A stretch of 64,000 bases of DNA from assembly GCF_003248355.1 (NCBI RefSeq), contig NZ_QKWY01000001.1, positions 888,001 to 952,000 of the forward strand. The letters are read 5' to 3'. Position 1 is the first letter of the stretch. Each line of letters begins with the position of its first letter. Positions 1 to 8,905 of the stretch are shown piece by piece. The stretch is from Streptomyces sp. AC1-42W (GTDB lineage Bacteria; Actinomycetota; Actinomycetes; Streptomycetales; Streptomycetaceae). Below the pieces are notes generated by a model. That model was not told the origin of the DNA and made no database searches. It worked only from the letters and a program-made list of their open reading frames with translations. A program made the translations under genes and the position numbers.

Positions 1-199
1 GGATCATGGGCGGGCCGTAGGCGAACGCGACGACGGCCGGGACTCCGACGAGGACGGAGGCTATGTGGGAGGAGGGCGGGGTGCTCACCTGGAGGACGGT
101 CACCACGAGGCAGAGCACGAACGCGGTGGCCAGCACCGCCAGCCGGGAGGCCCTGCCGGTCGCGGACCGGGTGCCGTCCTGCCCGTCACCGGCCGCCAT
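1..199 (-). CDS. N-terminal part of a membrane protein
   Basis: Partial gene running off the left edge. Reading down from an ATG at 199 gives a polar N-terminus of about 18 residues and then two hydrophobic segments (about residues 19-37 and 46-62) separated by a Ser/Pro-rich loop. This layout suits the N-terminus of a multi-pass membrane protein, such as a sensor kinase or a membrane-anchored SpoIIE-type phosphatase, but no catalytic domain lies in the window. It is an N-terminal fragment only because the window ends here. The 123 bases to the next gene show nothing recognisable. Confidence 0.6.
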   Translation of the reverse strand, partial: MAAGDGQDGTRSATGRASRLAVLATAFVLCLVVTVLQVSTPPSSHIASVLVGVPAVVAFAYGPPMI

Positions 200-322
200 G
201 CGTGCTCCCCTCGCCTTCCGGCCGCACCGGGCCGCCTTTCGCACGGGAGGCGGCGCGTCCTCCGCCATTGTCGACCAGGCCCGCCCATCTCGCGCGCGGA
301 CCGCTCGGTGCGGGGCCGGTCG

Positions 323-817
323 TCAGGCCGGCGGGTTCTCCCGGAGGGGCTTGGCGTAGCAGCGGCTGCTGTCGTACGTGCGGTAGTGGCCGAACTTCTC
401 GCACGGGGCGTAGCCGCTGGAGAGGTACAGGGCGATGGCCTCCGGCTGGCGGTCGCCGGTCTCCAGGACCATGCGGGTGCGGCCGGCCGCGCGGGCGTCG
501 GCCTCCAGGGCGGCGAGGATGCGGCGGGCGAGGCCCTGGCCGCGGCCCTCGGGTATGACGTACATCCGCTTCAGTTCGGCGTCGCCGTCCGAGTAGCCCT
601 CGGCGTTGCGTTCCTGGGAGCGCCAGCCGCCCGTGGCCACCGGCCGGTCGTGTGCGTCGTACGCGATCAGGTACAGGCCGTGCGGCGGGTTGAACATCGT
701 GGCGTCCAGCGGTGTGACGTCGCCCTCATCACCGTACAACTCGGCGTATTCGAGCTGTACGCGGTCGTTGAGTTTGACGGCATCGGGGTGATCGTAGGCG
801 CGGACCTGGATGTTCAT
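323..817 (-). CDS. GNAT family N-acetyltransferase
   Basis: A 164-residue single-domain acetyltransferase predicted to move an acetyl group from acetyl-CoA to an amino group of unknown substrate. The acetyl-CoA pyrophosphate loop is GRGQGL at residues 91-96, preceded by the usual beta strand (ELKRMYVIPE). The length is normal for the family. I chose the ATG at 817 because residues upstream of it are low-complexity read-through and overlap the divergent exonuclease gene at 876. The two genes diverge with only 58 bases between starts, so both promoters must lie there or overlap coding sequence. The substrate cannot be told from sequence. Confidence 0.8.
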   Translation of the reverse strand: MNIQVRAYDHPDAVKLNDRVQLEYAELYGDEGDVTPLDATMFNPPHGLYLIAYDAHDRPVATGGWRSQERNAEGYSDGDAELKRMYVIPEGRGQGLARRILAALEADARAAGRTRMVLETGDRQPEAIALYLSSGYAPCEKFGHYRTYDSSRCYAKPLRENPPA

Positions 818-875
818 GCAGTGCATCGTACATCTATGCGTTCGAGTGGCTCCCAATGGCCGGTATCGTGCCGGA

Positions 876-1691
876 ATGCTCACCGTGACCAGTGTGAATG
901 TAAACGGTCTCCGCGCCGCGGCCAAGAAGGGCTTCGTCGAGTGGCTGGCGCAGACCGACGCCGATGTGATCTGCCTCCAGGAGGTGCGCGCCGAGCCCGA
1001 GCAGCTGCCCGCGGAGGTCCGTGAGCCCGAGGGGTGGCACACCGTCCACGCGCCGGCCGCCGCCAAGGGGCGGGCCGGGGTCTCCCTCTACTCGCGGCGC
1101 GCCCCCGAGCGTGTACAGATCGGCTTCGGCGGGTACGGCGACGCCGGGTGCGAGGAGTTCGACGCGAGCGGGCGGTACGTCGAGATCGACCTCCCGGGCG
1201 TCACGGTCGCGAGCCTCTACCTCCCCTCCGGCGAGGTCGGCACCGAGCGCCAGGAGGAGAAGGAGCGGTTCATGGCCGCGTTCCTGCCCTACCTCGTCGG
1301 CCTCAAGGCCCGCGCCGCCGCCGAGGGTCGCGAAGTCGTCGTCTGCGGTGACTGGAACATCGCCCACCAGGAGGCCGACCTCAAGAACTGGCGCGCCAAC
1401 CGCAAGAGCAGCGGCTTCCTGCCCGAGGAGCGCGCCTGGCTGACGCGCGTCTTCGACGAGGCGGCGTACGTGGACGTGGTGCGCGCCCTGCACCCCGGCG
1501 TCGAGGGCCCCTACTCCTGGTGGTCGTACCGGGGCCGCGCCTTCGACAACGACACGGGCTGGCGCATCGACTACCAGGTGGCCACGCCCGGCCTCGCCGC
1601 CCGCGCGGTCAAGGCGTGGGTGGAACGGGCCGCCACGCACGGCGAGCGGTGGAGCGACCATGCGCCGGTGACGGTGGTGTACGAGCAGTAG
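876..1691 (+). CDS. xth: Exodeoxyribonuclease III (AP endonuclease family)
   Basis: A 271-residue member of the exonuclease III / endonuclease-exonuclease-phosphatase fold, acting in base-excision repair at abasic sites. Visible signatures are the N-terminal SVNVNGLR strand, the metal-binding glutamate in LQEVRA (E36), GDWNIAH carrying the catalytic Asp/Asn, RIDYQ, and the C-terminal WSDHAPV with the catalytic His. The length fits bacterial XthA (about 260-270). The ATG at 876 is the start because the first conserved strand begins within a few residues of it. The gene is monocistronic and is followed by a strong hairpin. Confidence 0.9.
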   Translation: MLTVTSVNVNGLRAAAKKGFVEWLAQTDADVICLQEVRAEPEQLPAEVREPEGWHTVHAPAAAKGRAGVSLYSRRAPERVQIGFGGYGDAGCEEFDASGRYVEIDLPGVTVASLYLPSGEVGTERQEEKERFMAAFLPYLVGLKARAAAEGREVVVCGDWNIAHQEADLKNWRANRKSSGFLPEERAWLTRVFDEAAYVDVVRALHPGVEGPYSWWSYRGRAFDNDTGWRIDYQVATPGLAARAVKAWVERAATHGERWSDHAPVTVVYEQ

Positions 1692-1720
1692 GAGCGGGTA
1701 GGGCCGCGGGCCCGGCGCCC

Positions 1721-1742
1721 CGGCCCCGTTCCGCCGGGGCCG
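1721..1742. terminator. Bidirectional hairpin terminator
   Basis: CGGCCCCG and CGGGGCCG form an 8-bp GC stem with a 6-base loop. It lies between the convergent exonuclease gene (ends 1691) and the MerR gene (ends 1763), so it could serve both. There is no U-run, as is common in Streptomyces. Confidence 0.5.
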
Positions 1743-1762
1743 CCCTCCTGTGCCTCGCCGCC

Positions 1763-2485
1763 CTACGCCCCGTCCGACTCCGACTTCGGCTCCGCTTCCG
1801 GCTTCTCCCGTCGCAGTCGCCTGTCCAGCGCCATCGACAGCTCCGCGTCCATCACCGCCCGTGCCAGCGGCCGCAGTTGGGGCGGTTCGGCCACCTCGTC
1901 CGACGTGTCGGCCGGCTCCGGTCCGTACTCCTGGAGCACCGCCACGAACAGGTCCGCCAGCGCCTCCGCGTGCTCGCGGACCCGGCGGCCCGTCGCGAGC
2001 ACCGTGGCGAGCGGGACGCCTTCCCGTACCAGTTCCGCCGAAACCTCCAGCAGGCGGCGGCTGATGTGGACGATCTCCTCGCCGTCCGTCCCGAGGTACC
2101 CGAGCTCCATCGCCAGGGCCAGGTTCTCCGGGGTGGACTCGCCCTCGAAGTAGTCGGCCAGCTGCTCCGGAGTGAGGCGGACCGGGGTCTCCTCGGAGGG
2201 TTCGCCCAGGCCCAGGACCTCCGCGACATCGCGCCCGCTCTCGAACGTACGGGCGAGGTCGGCGATGCCGGTCAGGGTGTGGCCGCGTTCCAGGAGGCCG
2301 GTGATCGTACGCAGGCGGGCCAGGTGGCTGTCGTCGTACCAGGCGATGCGGCCCTCGCGGCGGGGCGGCGAGATCAGGCCACGCTCTCGGTAGAAGCGCA
2401 CGGTCCGGACGGGGATGCCGGCCTCCCCGGCCAGCTCCTCCATGCGGTACTCGCGGTGTTCGCGGTGCTCGCGTCCTTCTGCCAC
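1763..2485 (-). CDS. MerR family transcriptional regulator
   Basis: A 240-residue DNA-binding regulator. The N-terminal MerR winged helix-turn-helix is clear: YRMEELAGEAGIPVRTVRFY followed by RERGLISPPRREG and the second-wing YDDSHLARL. The C-terminal part (about residues 95-240) is a variable ligand-sensing region with no Cys pair typical of metal sensors, so a small-molecule ligand is more likely. It diverges from the monooxygenase operon starting at 2647, 161 bases away, which makes that operon its probable target. An alternative start at the internal Met 15 would shorten the tail by 14 residues. Confidence 0.85.
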   Translation of the reverse strand: MAEGREHREHREYRMEELAGEAGIPVRTVRFYRERGLISPPRREGRIAWYDDSHLARLRTITGLLERGHTLTGIADLARTFESGRDVAEVLGLGEPSEETPVRLTPEQLADYFEGESTPENLALAMELGYLGTDGEEIVHISRRLLEVSAELVREGVPLATVLATGRRVREHAEALADLFVAVLQEYGPEPADTSDEVAEPPQLRPLARAVMDAELSMALDRRLRREKPEAEPKSESDGA

Positions 2486-2528
2486 CCCCGCACCCTATCC
2501 GCCTCACCGGTGGCTCGAACCCAGGTTG

Positions 2529-2570
2529 TACCGCCGGTAACTTTCCTCTGCGGGCCCTCTACCCATCGGT
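2529..2570. promoter_or_regulatory. Candidate MerR operator in divergent promoter region
   Basis: Two short inverted repeats lie between the MerR gene and the monooxygenase operon: TACCG-C-CGGTA (2529-2539) and TACC-CATC-GGTA (2559-2570). They share TACC/GGTA half-sites and are spaced about three helical turns apart. MerR proteins usually bind a dyad inside a long promoter spacer; whether either dyad does so here cannot be seen. Confidence 0.3.
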
Positions 2571-2646
2571 ACTCCGCTGCTCTACCCTCCCAACAATGCC
2601 AGTGATTGCTGGCAGAGTCGTGTGACGTACCGCGGGAGGCGGCAGC

Positions 2647-4173
2647 ATGGCCCAGCACGAGCATGTACGCGTGGCGGTGATCGGATCGGGATTCGGGGGC
2701 CTCGGAGCGGCGGTCCGGCTGCGCCGCGAAGGCATCACCGACTTCGTGATCCTGGAACGGGCCGGTTCCGTCGGCGGTACCTGGCGCGACAACAGCTATC
2801 CCGGCTGCGCCTGCGACGTACCGTCCCACCTCTACTCCTTCTCGTTCGCCCCCAACCCCGAGTGGCCGCGCACCTTCTCCGGGCAGGAGCACATCCGCGC
2901 CTATCTGGAGCACGTCGCCGACACCTTCGGGCTGCGCGCCCATCTGCGTCTCAACCATGAGGTGACGCAGATGCGCTGGGACAACGACGAGCTGCACTGG
3001 GTCATCGACAGCGCCAACGGCACCACCGTCGTCGCCGACGTCGTCGTCTCCGCGACCGGACCGCTCTCCGACCCGAAGATGCCGGACATCCCCGGTCTCG
3101 CCGACTTCCCCGGCAAGGTCTTCCACTCCGCCCGCTGGGACCACGACGCCGACCTCACCGGCAAGCGCGTCGCGATGATCGGCACCGGAGCCTCCGCCAT
3201 CCAGATCGTCCCGTCCATCCAGCCGAGGGTGGGCAAGCTGACGCTCTTCCAGCGCACCCCGCCCTGGGTCATGCCCCGCATGGACCGCGAGATCAGCGGC
3301 CTCGAACGCCGGCTGCACCGCGCCCTGCCCCTCACCGGCACCGCCCGCCGCGGCCTCCTCTGGGGCATCCGGGAACTCCAGGTCAGCGCCTTCACCAAGC
3401 ACCCCGACCAGCTCGGCCTCGTCGAGCGGATAGCCAAGTCCAACATGGCCCGCGCCATCAAGGACCCCGCACTGCGCGCCAAGCTGACCCCCTCGTACCG
3501 CATCGGCTGCAAGCGCATCCTGCTGTCGAGCACGTACTACCCCGCCCTCGCCCAGCCCAACGTCGACGTCGTCGCCTCCGGCCTCGCCGAGGTCCGCGGC
3601 TCCACCGTCGTCGCATCGGACGGTACGGAGGCCGAGGTGGACGCCATCATCTTCGGCACCGGCTTCCACGTCACCGACATGCCGATCGCCGAACGCGTCG
3701 TCGGCGCCGAGGGCATCACGCTCACCGAGTCCTGGAAGGGCGGCATGCAGGCCCTGCGCGGCGCCAGCGCGGCCGGCTTCCCCAACTGGATGACCATCAT
3801 CGGCCCCAACACCGGCCTCGGGAACTCCTCGATGATCCTCATGATCGAGTCCCAGCTGAACTACATGGCCGATTTCATGCGCCAGCTGGACGTCCTCGGC
3901 GGCAAGGTCGCCCTCGACGCCCGCCCCTCCGCCGTGAACGGCTGGAACCGCCGCGTCCAGGACCGCATGAAGCGCACCGTCTGGAACACCGGCGGCTGCA
4001 ACAGCTGGTACCTCGACGCCAACGGCCGCAACACCACCGTCTGGCCCGGCACCACCTCCGAGTTCCGCCGCGCCACCCGCACCGTGAACGTCTCCGAATA
4101 CCAGGTGATCCGCCCGTCCGTCCCCGCCCAGCGCCGTACGAGCGGGGCCACTGCCGAGGAGGCCGTCCGATGA
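2647..4173 (+). CDS. Flavin-containing Baeyer-Villiger monooxygenase
   Basis: A 508-residue FAD/NADPH-dependent monooxygenase predicted to insert oxygen next to a ketone carbonyl, giving an ester or lactone. The FAD Rossmann motif GSGFGG is at residues 13-18, the NADPH Rossmann motif GTGASA near 179, and between them is the Baeyer-Villiger fingerprint (FPGKVFHSARWD, about residues 155-166, matching FxGxxxHxxxW). It heads a three-gene operon: its stop overlaps the start of an alpha/beta hydrolase, which overlaps an SDR. The order monooxygenase-hydrolase-dehydrogenase recalls the mycobacterial mymA-lipR-sadH operon. It could oxidise a ketone made by the SDR for hydrolysis by the esterase; the true substrate is unknown. 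Confidence 0.88.
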   Translation: MAQHEHVRVAVIGSGFGGLGAAVRLRREGITDFVILERAGSVGGTWRDNSYPGCACDVPSHLYSFSFAPNPEWPRTFSGQEHIRAYLEHVADTFGLRAHLRLNHEVTQMRWDNDELHWVIDSANGTTVVADVVVSATGPLSDPKMPDIPGLADFPGKVFHSARWDHDADLTGKRVAMIGTGASAIQIVPSIQPRVGKLTLFQRTPPWVMPRMDREISGLERRLHRALPLTGTARRGLLWGIRELQVSAFTKHPDQLGLVERIAKSNMARAIKDPALRAKLTPSYRIGCKRILLSSTYYPALAQPNVDVVASGLAEVRGSTVVASDGTEAEVDAIIFGTGFHVTDMPIAERVVGAEGITLTESWKGGMQALRGASAAGFPNWMTIIGPNTGLGNSSMILMIESQLNYMADFMRQLDVLGGKVALDARPSAVNGWNRRVQDRMKRTVWNTGGCNSWYLDANGRNTTVWPGTTSEFRRATRTVNVSEYQVIRPSVPAQRRTSGATAEEAVR

Positions 4174-5144
4174 GCCGCTCCCTGCCCGTCGCCGGCCGCC
4201 GGCCCGTCCCGGCCCGCGAACTCCTCGCCGTCTCCGCCGACGGCTCCCGCATACACGTCGAGATACACGGCCCCGAGGACGCGCCCGCGATAGTCCTCGC
4301 CCACGGCTGGACCTGCAACACCAGCTTCTGGGACGCCCAGATACGGGACCTGGCCGCCGACCACCGCGTCATCGCCTACGACCAGCGCGGCCACGGCACC
4401 TCGCCCGCCGCCCGCCGCGGCGGCTACAGCACCGACGCCCTCGCCGACGACCTCGTCGCCGTACTCGGCGCGACCCTCGCCCCCGGCGAGAAGGCCGTCC
4501 TCGCCGGCCACTCCATGGGCGGCATGACCATCATGTCCGCCTCCCGCCGCCCCGAACTGCGCGAGCACGCCGCCGCCGTCCTGCTGTGCAGCACCGGCAG
4601 CTCCCGGCTCCTGGCCGAATCGCTCGTCGTACCGCTGCGCCCCGGCGCCGTACGCACTCGCGTCACCCGCGCCGTACTCGGCGCCCGCGCCCCCCTCGGG
4701 CCCGTCACCCCGCTGTCCCGACGCATCCTCAAGTACGGGACAATGGGTCCGGGTTCGGCCCCCGATCGGGTCGACACGTGCGCCCGCATCGTGCACGCCT
4801 GCCCCCGTGTCCCCCGCGTCGCCTGGGGCCACGTCCTCGCGGAACTCGACCTCGACGAGGGCGTACGGGAGCTGCGGGTGCCCACCGCCGTCATCGCGGG
4901 TACGCAGGACCGGCTCACCCCGCCCGTCCACGCCCGCGCCATAGCGGCGGCCCTGCCCGACTGCCGGGGCCTCACCGAGCTGACGGGCATGGGACACATG
5001 ACGCCCGTGGAGGCGCCGGAGGTGGTCACGGCGAAGATACGGGAACTCGTCACCGCCCACCTCACGGTCCGCCCGGACCGGGAACACCGCAACGACACCA
5101 CGGACACCGAGAGCAAGACCGAGGGCAAGGAGGAGGTCGCATGA
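4170..5144 (+). CDS. Alpha/beta hydrolase (LipR-like esterase)
   Basis: A 324-residue serine hydrolase. The nucleophile elbow GHSMGG is at residues 113-118, the oxyanion strand is LAHGWTCN, the acid is probably Asp in GTQDRLTPP, and the catalytic His is in GMGHMTPVEAP. The start ATG overlaps the monooxygenase stop as ATGA, so the two are translationally coupled. The last 20 or so residues are a charged Asp/Glu/Lys/Thr-rich tail with no fold. In context it probably hydrolyses the ester or lactone formed by the upstream enzyme. Confidence 0.85.
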   Translation: MSRSLPVAGRRPVPARELLAVSADGSRIHVEIHGPEDAPAIVLAHGWTCNTSFWDAQIRDLAADHRVIAYDQRGHGTSPAARRGGYSTDALADDLVAVLGATLAPGEKAVLAGHSMGGMTIMSASRRPELREHAAAVLLCSTGSSRLLAESLVVPLRPGAVRTRVTRAVLGARAPLGPVTPLSRRILKYGTMGPGSAPDRVDTCARIVHACPRVPRVAWGHVLAELDLDEGVRELRVPTAVIAGTQDRLTPPVHARAIAAALPDCRGLTELTGMGHMTPVEAPEVVTAKIRELVTAHLTVRPDREHRNDTTDTESKTEGKEEVA

Positions 5145-6034
5145 GCGGCAGGGGAAGTCTCGAAGGGCAGGTCGTCGTCGTCACCGGAGCCGCCCGCGGC
5201 GTCGGGGAACTCCTCGCCCGCAAGCTCTCCGCCCGGGGCGCGATCCTCGCCCTCGTCGGCCTCGAACCCGACGAGCTGAAGAAGGTGTCCGAACGCCTGC
5301 ACGGTGAGAGCGACCACTGGCACGCCGACGTCACCGACCACGAGGCGATGGCCCGCGTCGCCCAGGAAGTAAAGAATCGGTTCGGCAAGGTCGACGTCGT
5401 CGTCGCCAACGCCGGTGTCGCCACCGGCGGCCCCCTCATCGACTCCGACCCCGTCGCCTGGCGCCGCGTCATCGAGGTCAACCTCATCGGCGGCGCGGTG
5501 ACCGCCCGCGCGTTCCTCCCCGTCCTCATGGAGAGCCGCGGCTACTTCCTCCAGATCGCCTCCCTCGCGGCGATCACCCCGGCCCCCATGATGAGCGCCT
5601 ACTGCGCCTCCAAGTCCGGCGTCGAGGCGTTCGCCCACTCCCTGCGCGCCGAAGTCGGCTACCGGGGCGTCAAGGTGGGTGTCGGCTACCTCTCCTGGAC
5701 CGACACCGACATGGTCCGGGGCGCCGACGAGGACGACGTCATGCGCGACCTCCGCAAGCGGCTGCCCTGGCCCACCAACCGCACCTACCCCCTCGGCCCC
5801 GCCGTCGACCGCATCGTCGCCGGCATCGAGCGCCGCTCCGCCCACGTCTACGCCCAGTGGTGGCTGCGCGGCATGCAGCCCGTACGCGGCTACCTGCCGA
5901 CCCTCATCGGCGTCGTCGGCCAGCGCGAGATGCGCAGGTTCGGGCCGCGCCTGGAGGGCGTGAGCAAGGGCCTCGTCGGCGCCGGCGGCGCCGCCGACCA
6001 GGACGAACGCGCGGCCCGTACGCAGCGTGACTGA
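5141..6034 (+). CDS. Short-chain dehydrogenase/reductase
   Basis: A 297-residue SDR with the nucleotide-binding TGAARGVG near residues 15-22, NAG in VVVANAGVATGG, and the catalytic YCASK (about 153-157). The start ATG overlaps the hydrolase stop as ATGA and is preceded by AGGAGG, so I take 5141 rather than any earlier start. It is slightly longer than a typical 250-residue SDR, with a C-terminal extension that resembles membrane-associated SDRs of the SadH group. The expected role is interconversion of a secondary alcohol and the ketone used by the monooxygenase. Confidence 0.85.
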   Translation: MSGRGSLEGQVVVVTGAARGVGELLARKLSARGAILALVGLEPDELKKVSERLHGESDHWHADVTDHEAMARVAQEVKNRFGKVDVVVANAGVATGGPLIDSDPVAWRRVIEVNLIGGAVTARAFLPVLMESRGYFLQIASLAAITPAPMMSAYCASKSGVEAFAHSLRAEVGYRGVKVGVGYLSWTDTDMVRGADEDDVMRDLRKRLPWPTNRTYPLGPAVDRIVAGIERRSAHVYAQWWLRGMQPVRGYLPTLIGVVGQREMRRFGPRLEGVSKGLVGAGGAADQDERAARTQRD

Positions 6035-6118
6035 TCGACATGCGATGCGTGGCGGCCCGTGTGAACCTGGTCGAGGCCCCACCGGGCCGCCCCCCACGCA
6101 TCCCGAGGAGTGACCAGC

Positions 6119-6313
6119 ATGGGCATCGCCGACCAGTTCAAGGACAAGGCGAACGAGCTCGCCGACCGCGCGAAGGGCGCCAAGGACGCCATGGGCGACC
6201 GGAACCAGGACCGCGAGTCCACCGCCGACCGCGCCAAGGACGCGGCCGACAAGGGCCGCGACAAGGCGCGCGGCGCGGCGGACGACATGCGGGGGCGCTC
6301 CTCGGAGCGCTGA
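6119..6313 (+). CDS. Small hydrophilic CsbD-like / antitoxin-like protein
   Basis: A 64-residue protein made almost wholly of Lys, Asp, Ala and Arg repeats (AKDAMGD, AKDAADKGRDKARG), with no hydrophobic core. It resembles the small CsbD-like or Rv0909/MT0933-type proteins common in actinomycetes, which are often stress induced. I took the ATG at 6119 because GAGGAG sits 9 bases upstream; an in-frame GTG at 6110 overlaps that site. A strong terminator follows at once. The function is not established. Confidence 0.7.
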   Translation: MGIADQFKDKANELADRAKGAKDAMGDRNQDRESTADRAKDAADKGRDKARGAADDMRGRSSER

Positions 6314-6325
6314 AGCCCATACGCG

Positions 6326-6360
6326 AAGGGGCGCCCCGGCACGTTCCGGGGGCGTCCCTT
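6326..6360. terminator. Hairpin terminator
   Basis: AAGGGGCGCCCCGG pairs with CCGGGGGCGTCCCTT across a short loop. It lies just downstream of the small gene ending at 6313 and before the convergent permease remnant (ends 6416). Confidence 0.6.
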
Positions 6361-6415
6361 TGTGTGGTCTCAGATGTATATGGCTACCGTGCACGTGCGC
6401 GGTGGTGCGATCCGG

Positions 6416-7357
6416 TCAATCCGCGGTCGGTACCCATCGATCCGCAGCGTCGGCGCCCGCGCGGGCGGCCAGGAGCCCGACAGCGAGTGAAACCACGGTG
6501 CATGCTGCGGCTCCGGCACCCAGAAGGGGCCAGGAAACGCTGCCCTCCCCGACCAGTGCGATGAAGAAGATCGCGTGCCAGGCGGACACGACCACAGTGA
6601 TGACCGTGGCGATCAGCAAGGGAGCCGTCAGGTGCCAGGTGGCCACGGAGCGGAAGATCTGCGGGCGGCCGGTGAGAACGGCCAAGGGCGCGAGGGCGTG
6701 CCGGACTCGGACGAACTCGGCTGCCGCGCTAACCGCTCCCGCCATGAGGACGAAGAGGAGCCCTGTACCCCCGAAGAGGCGGATCCAGTTCACCAACCGT
6801 GCACGCTGGGATGTCTCCCATACCCCACCGAGCACGTCTACCTGAATTGCCGGGGTAGGCAATGTGTAAGCGGCCTGCTTCACCGCAGAGAGTTGCCCTG
6901 TTCTCGGCGTGACAACGACAAGTGTCTGCGTGCCGTCACCTCTCACCGTGACCTGAGGGACGGGGGTGAAGGTGAGGTTGGCGCCGAACCATTTGCGCAT
7001 TTCCTGTGCTTGAATGTTTCCGCGCTTGCTCTTCTCCCGGCAGTCGATGTCCAATGCTCGTAGGTCAAGGCAAGTGCCTGCGATATCGACAATCGGAGCT
7101 TTCTGATTGCCCGGGTCATCGAGCCCATGTGTCAGAAGGGCTGAACCTGGCGGAAGCGAGGTGCGAAAGCGCTGTATTTCCGCTGCGCTCATGGCCGGCA
7201 CAGCCATTTCGACCACCGTGTCCTTGACGCGCTCCTGAGTTACGCGGACGGCTTGCGTCTGTTCTCCGAGGCGACTGGTCCAGATCTGCATCTGAGTGAG
7301 AATGCCAATCCCGATCACCATAGCCAGTGCCAAGCGGACAATGACGCCAGGATGAGC
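6416..7357 (-). pseudogene. 3' remnant of an FtsX-like ABC transporter permease
   Basis: About 313 codons are open from the insertion-sequence edge (7358) to a stop at 6416, but there is no proper start. The first in-frame Met (7333) falls inside a transmembrane helix (LALAMVIGIGILTQMQIW). The rest has a roughly 160-residue extracytoplasmic region and three more membrane segments near the C-terminus (about 180-300), the layout of the last half of an FtsX/MacB-type permease. The 5' half is not on the far side of the insertion sequence either: the next sequence there is an unrelated secreted-protein gene. It was therefore truncated by an insertion-linked deletion. No ATPase partner is adjacent. 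Confidence 0.75.
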
Positions 7358-8890
7358 GCAACGTCGCTCTATTAGATGGCCGTCGCCATGTCTTTGAGTG
7401 TCGGTGACGTCGTTTCCTGCGGGGCGAGTTGCAGGGGTCTCGGCTTCGCCCGCGGCTTGCGTGGTCGTCGTTCTTCGGGGAAGAGCGAGAGGCTGATCGT
7501 GTGGGTGACCTTGGTGGTGGCGGGCTCGTCCGGTTTGAGGGTGCGGTATCCGGTGGTGCTGCGTTTGGTGGCGCGGGGTGCGGCACGTCCGGGGCGGGGA
7601 CGGACGGCCTCGCGGGTCAGGTCGGCCTGGATGTCACGGATCCTGGCGGCCAGTTGCCGAGGGGGGAAAGTCCGCGCCGACGGAACGTCGGGCGGCGGCG
7701 AGGGTGTTCTTGAAGCTGATGTGCGAGACGGGGAGGTTCGCGTGGTGGGCGGCGTCCACGGCCAGGTCGTGTACGGCCTGGTAGACGCAGAGCATGGCCC
7801 ACAGTTCCTGCTCGACCATGGCGGGACTGTTGGACCGGAGGGTCGCGGTGCGTCCTCCCCGCTGTTCGATCTTGATGTGCTTGAAGATCGTCTCGCTGGT
7901 CCAGCGGGCGGTGTACAGCTCTGCCAGCTCTGCGGCGGGTGCCGCCTCGGGGTCCAGGAGCGTGGTGATCAGGCAGAACAGCTCCGAGGTCTCCTCACTG
8001 TCGCCGTCCGCGCCGATCGTGGTGGTGACCACGGTGTACTCCACGGCGCGCACGGTGATCCGGGCGCCGCGCGGCCCGTTCAGGCGGGTGAGGAAGGTGC
8101 CGTCGGCCAGAACCTCATGCGGCCGCAGGGTGAAGGAATCCGAGACCCGCCACAGGAGTTCGGCCCCGGTGACCGCGGCTGCCCGCCACAGCTCATAGGC
8201 TGGAAAGCCCCGGTCGGCCATCAACAGGATGCCTTCCCGCAGGTGCACCAGGAGGCGGGCGGCCAAGGTGCGCTCGCCGACGGCGAAGGAGTCGAAGACC
8301 GCACCGATCAACGCCTTCGTGCCGCACTCCACCAGCGCGAGGAGCCTCACCTGCGGGTACGGTCCAGGCCGATTTCCGTTGGAGGCACGGGTGTAGGCGG
8401 CAGCGTTCGCCTCGCTGTCAGGAACGTCCAGCAGCGTGCCGTCCATGGAGGTCAGCCGCAGCCCGCGCCAGAAAGCCCCCGGCGTGGCCGCAGTGCCGGT
8501 GCAACCGGCGACCCGGTCGAAGAGCAGTCGCAGCGGCCCCGCACCCAGCCGGGCCCGCGCCGTTGTCAGAGACCCCGTGCGCGCCGGACGCCACACCTCC
8601 CGCGCCCGGCGCGGCCAGTGCTCCACCAACTCCCGCAGCACCAGGCCGTATCCGTCACCGCTGAACAGCCACATCGTCAGGACGAAATACACCATCAGCC
8701 GGGCCGGCAACGACCGGGTCCGCTCCTCGCGCGCCCCCGCCTCATCGACCACGAAGTCGACCAGCTCGGGCGTGAACGTACGCGACAGCACCCCCATCCG
8801 GACCCGCTCCGGGTACGTCTCACCAACTATGTGATCTCTCGGCACAAGACCGAGACTCTACGCGATCATGAACTAAGCGAGCGACGTTGC
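7358..8890. mobile_element. IS4-type insertion sequence
   Basis: A 1,533-bp element defined by 12-bp perfect terminal inverted repeats: GCAACGTCGCTC at 7358-7369 and its complement at 8879-8890. It holds one transposase gene on the minus strand. The bases just outside the two ends (GATGAGC on the left, ATGCCGA on the right) do not match, so there is no target-site duplication. That and the truncated permease suggest the original insertion was followed by a deletion from one end. Confidence 0.75.
7372..8845 (-). pseudogene. IS4 family transposase, frameshifted
   Basis: The frame from 8845 gives 403 residues with the IS4 DDE signatures: TSMDGTLLDVPDS (first Asp), MADRGFPAYELW (second Asp) and LYTARWTSETIFKHIK (Glu of the YREK-like region). 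It then stops at 7634. Around 7661-7666 the plus strand carries a run of six G. Skipping one base there restores a frame that reads PPRQLAARIRDIQADL and runs to a stop at 7372-7374 near the left inverted repeat, about 490 residues in all. So the gene carries a one-base insertion in a homopolymer, or uses +1 frameshifting, or the base is a sequencing error. The catalytic residues lie upstream of the shift. Confidence 0.8.
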
Positions 8891-8905
8891 ATGCCGACCT
8901 GTCGG

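Noticed and set aside
2500..2640. tRNA gene (a GGCTCGAACC stretch resembles a T-loop)
   Set aside because: No acceptor stem or anticodon arm can be formed around it.
8879..8905. Target-site duplication for the IS4 element
   Set aside because: The bases outside the two inverted repeats do not match in any length I tried.
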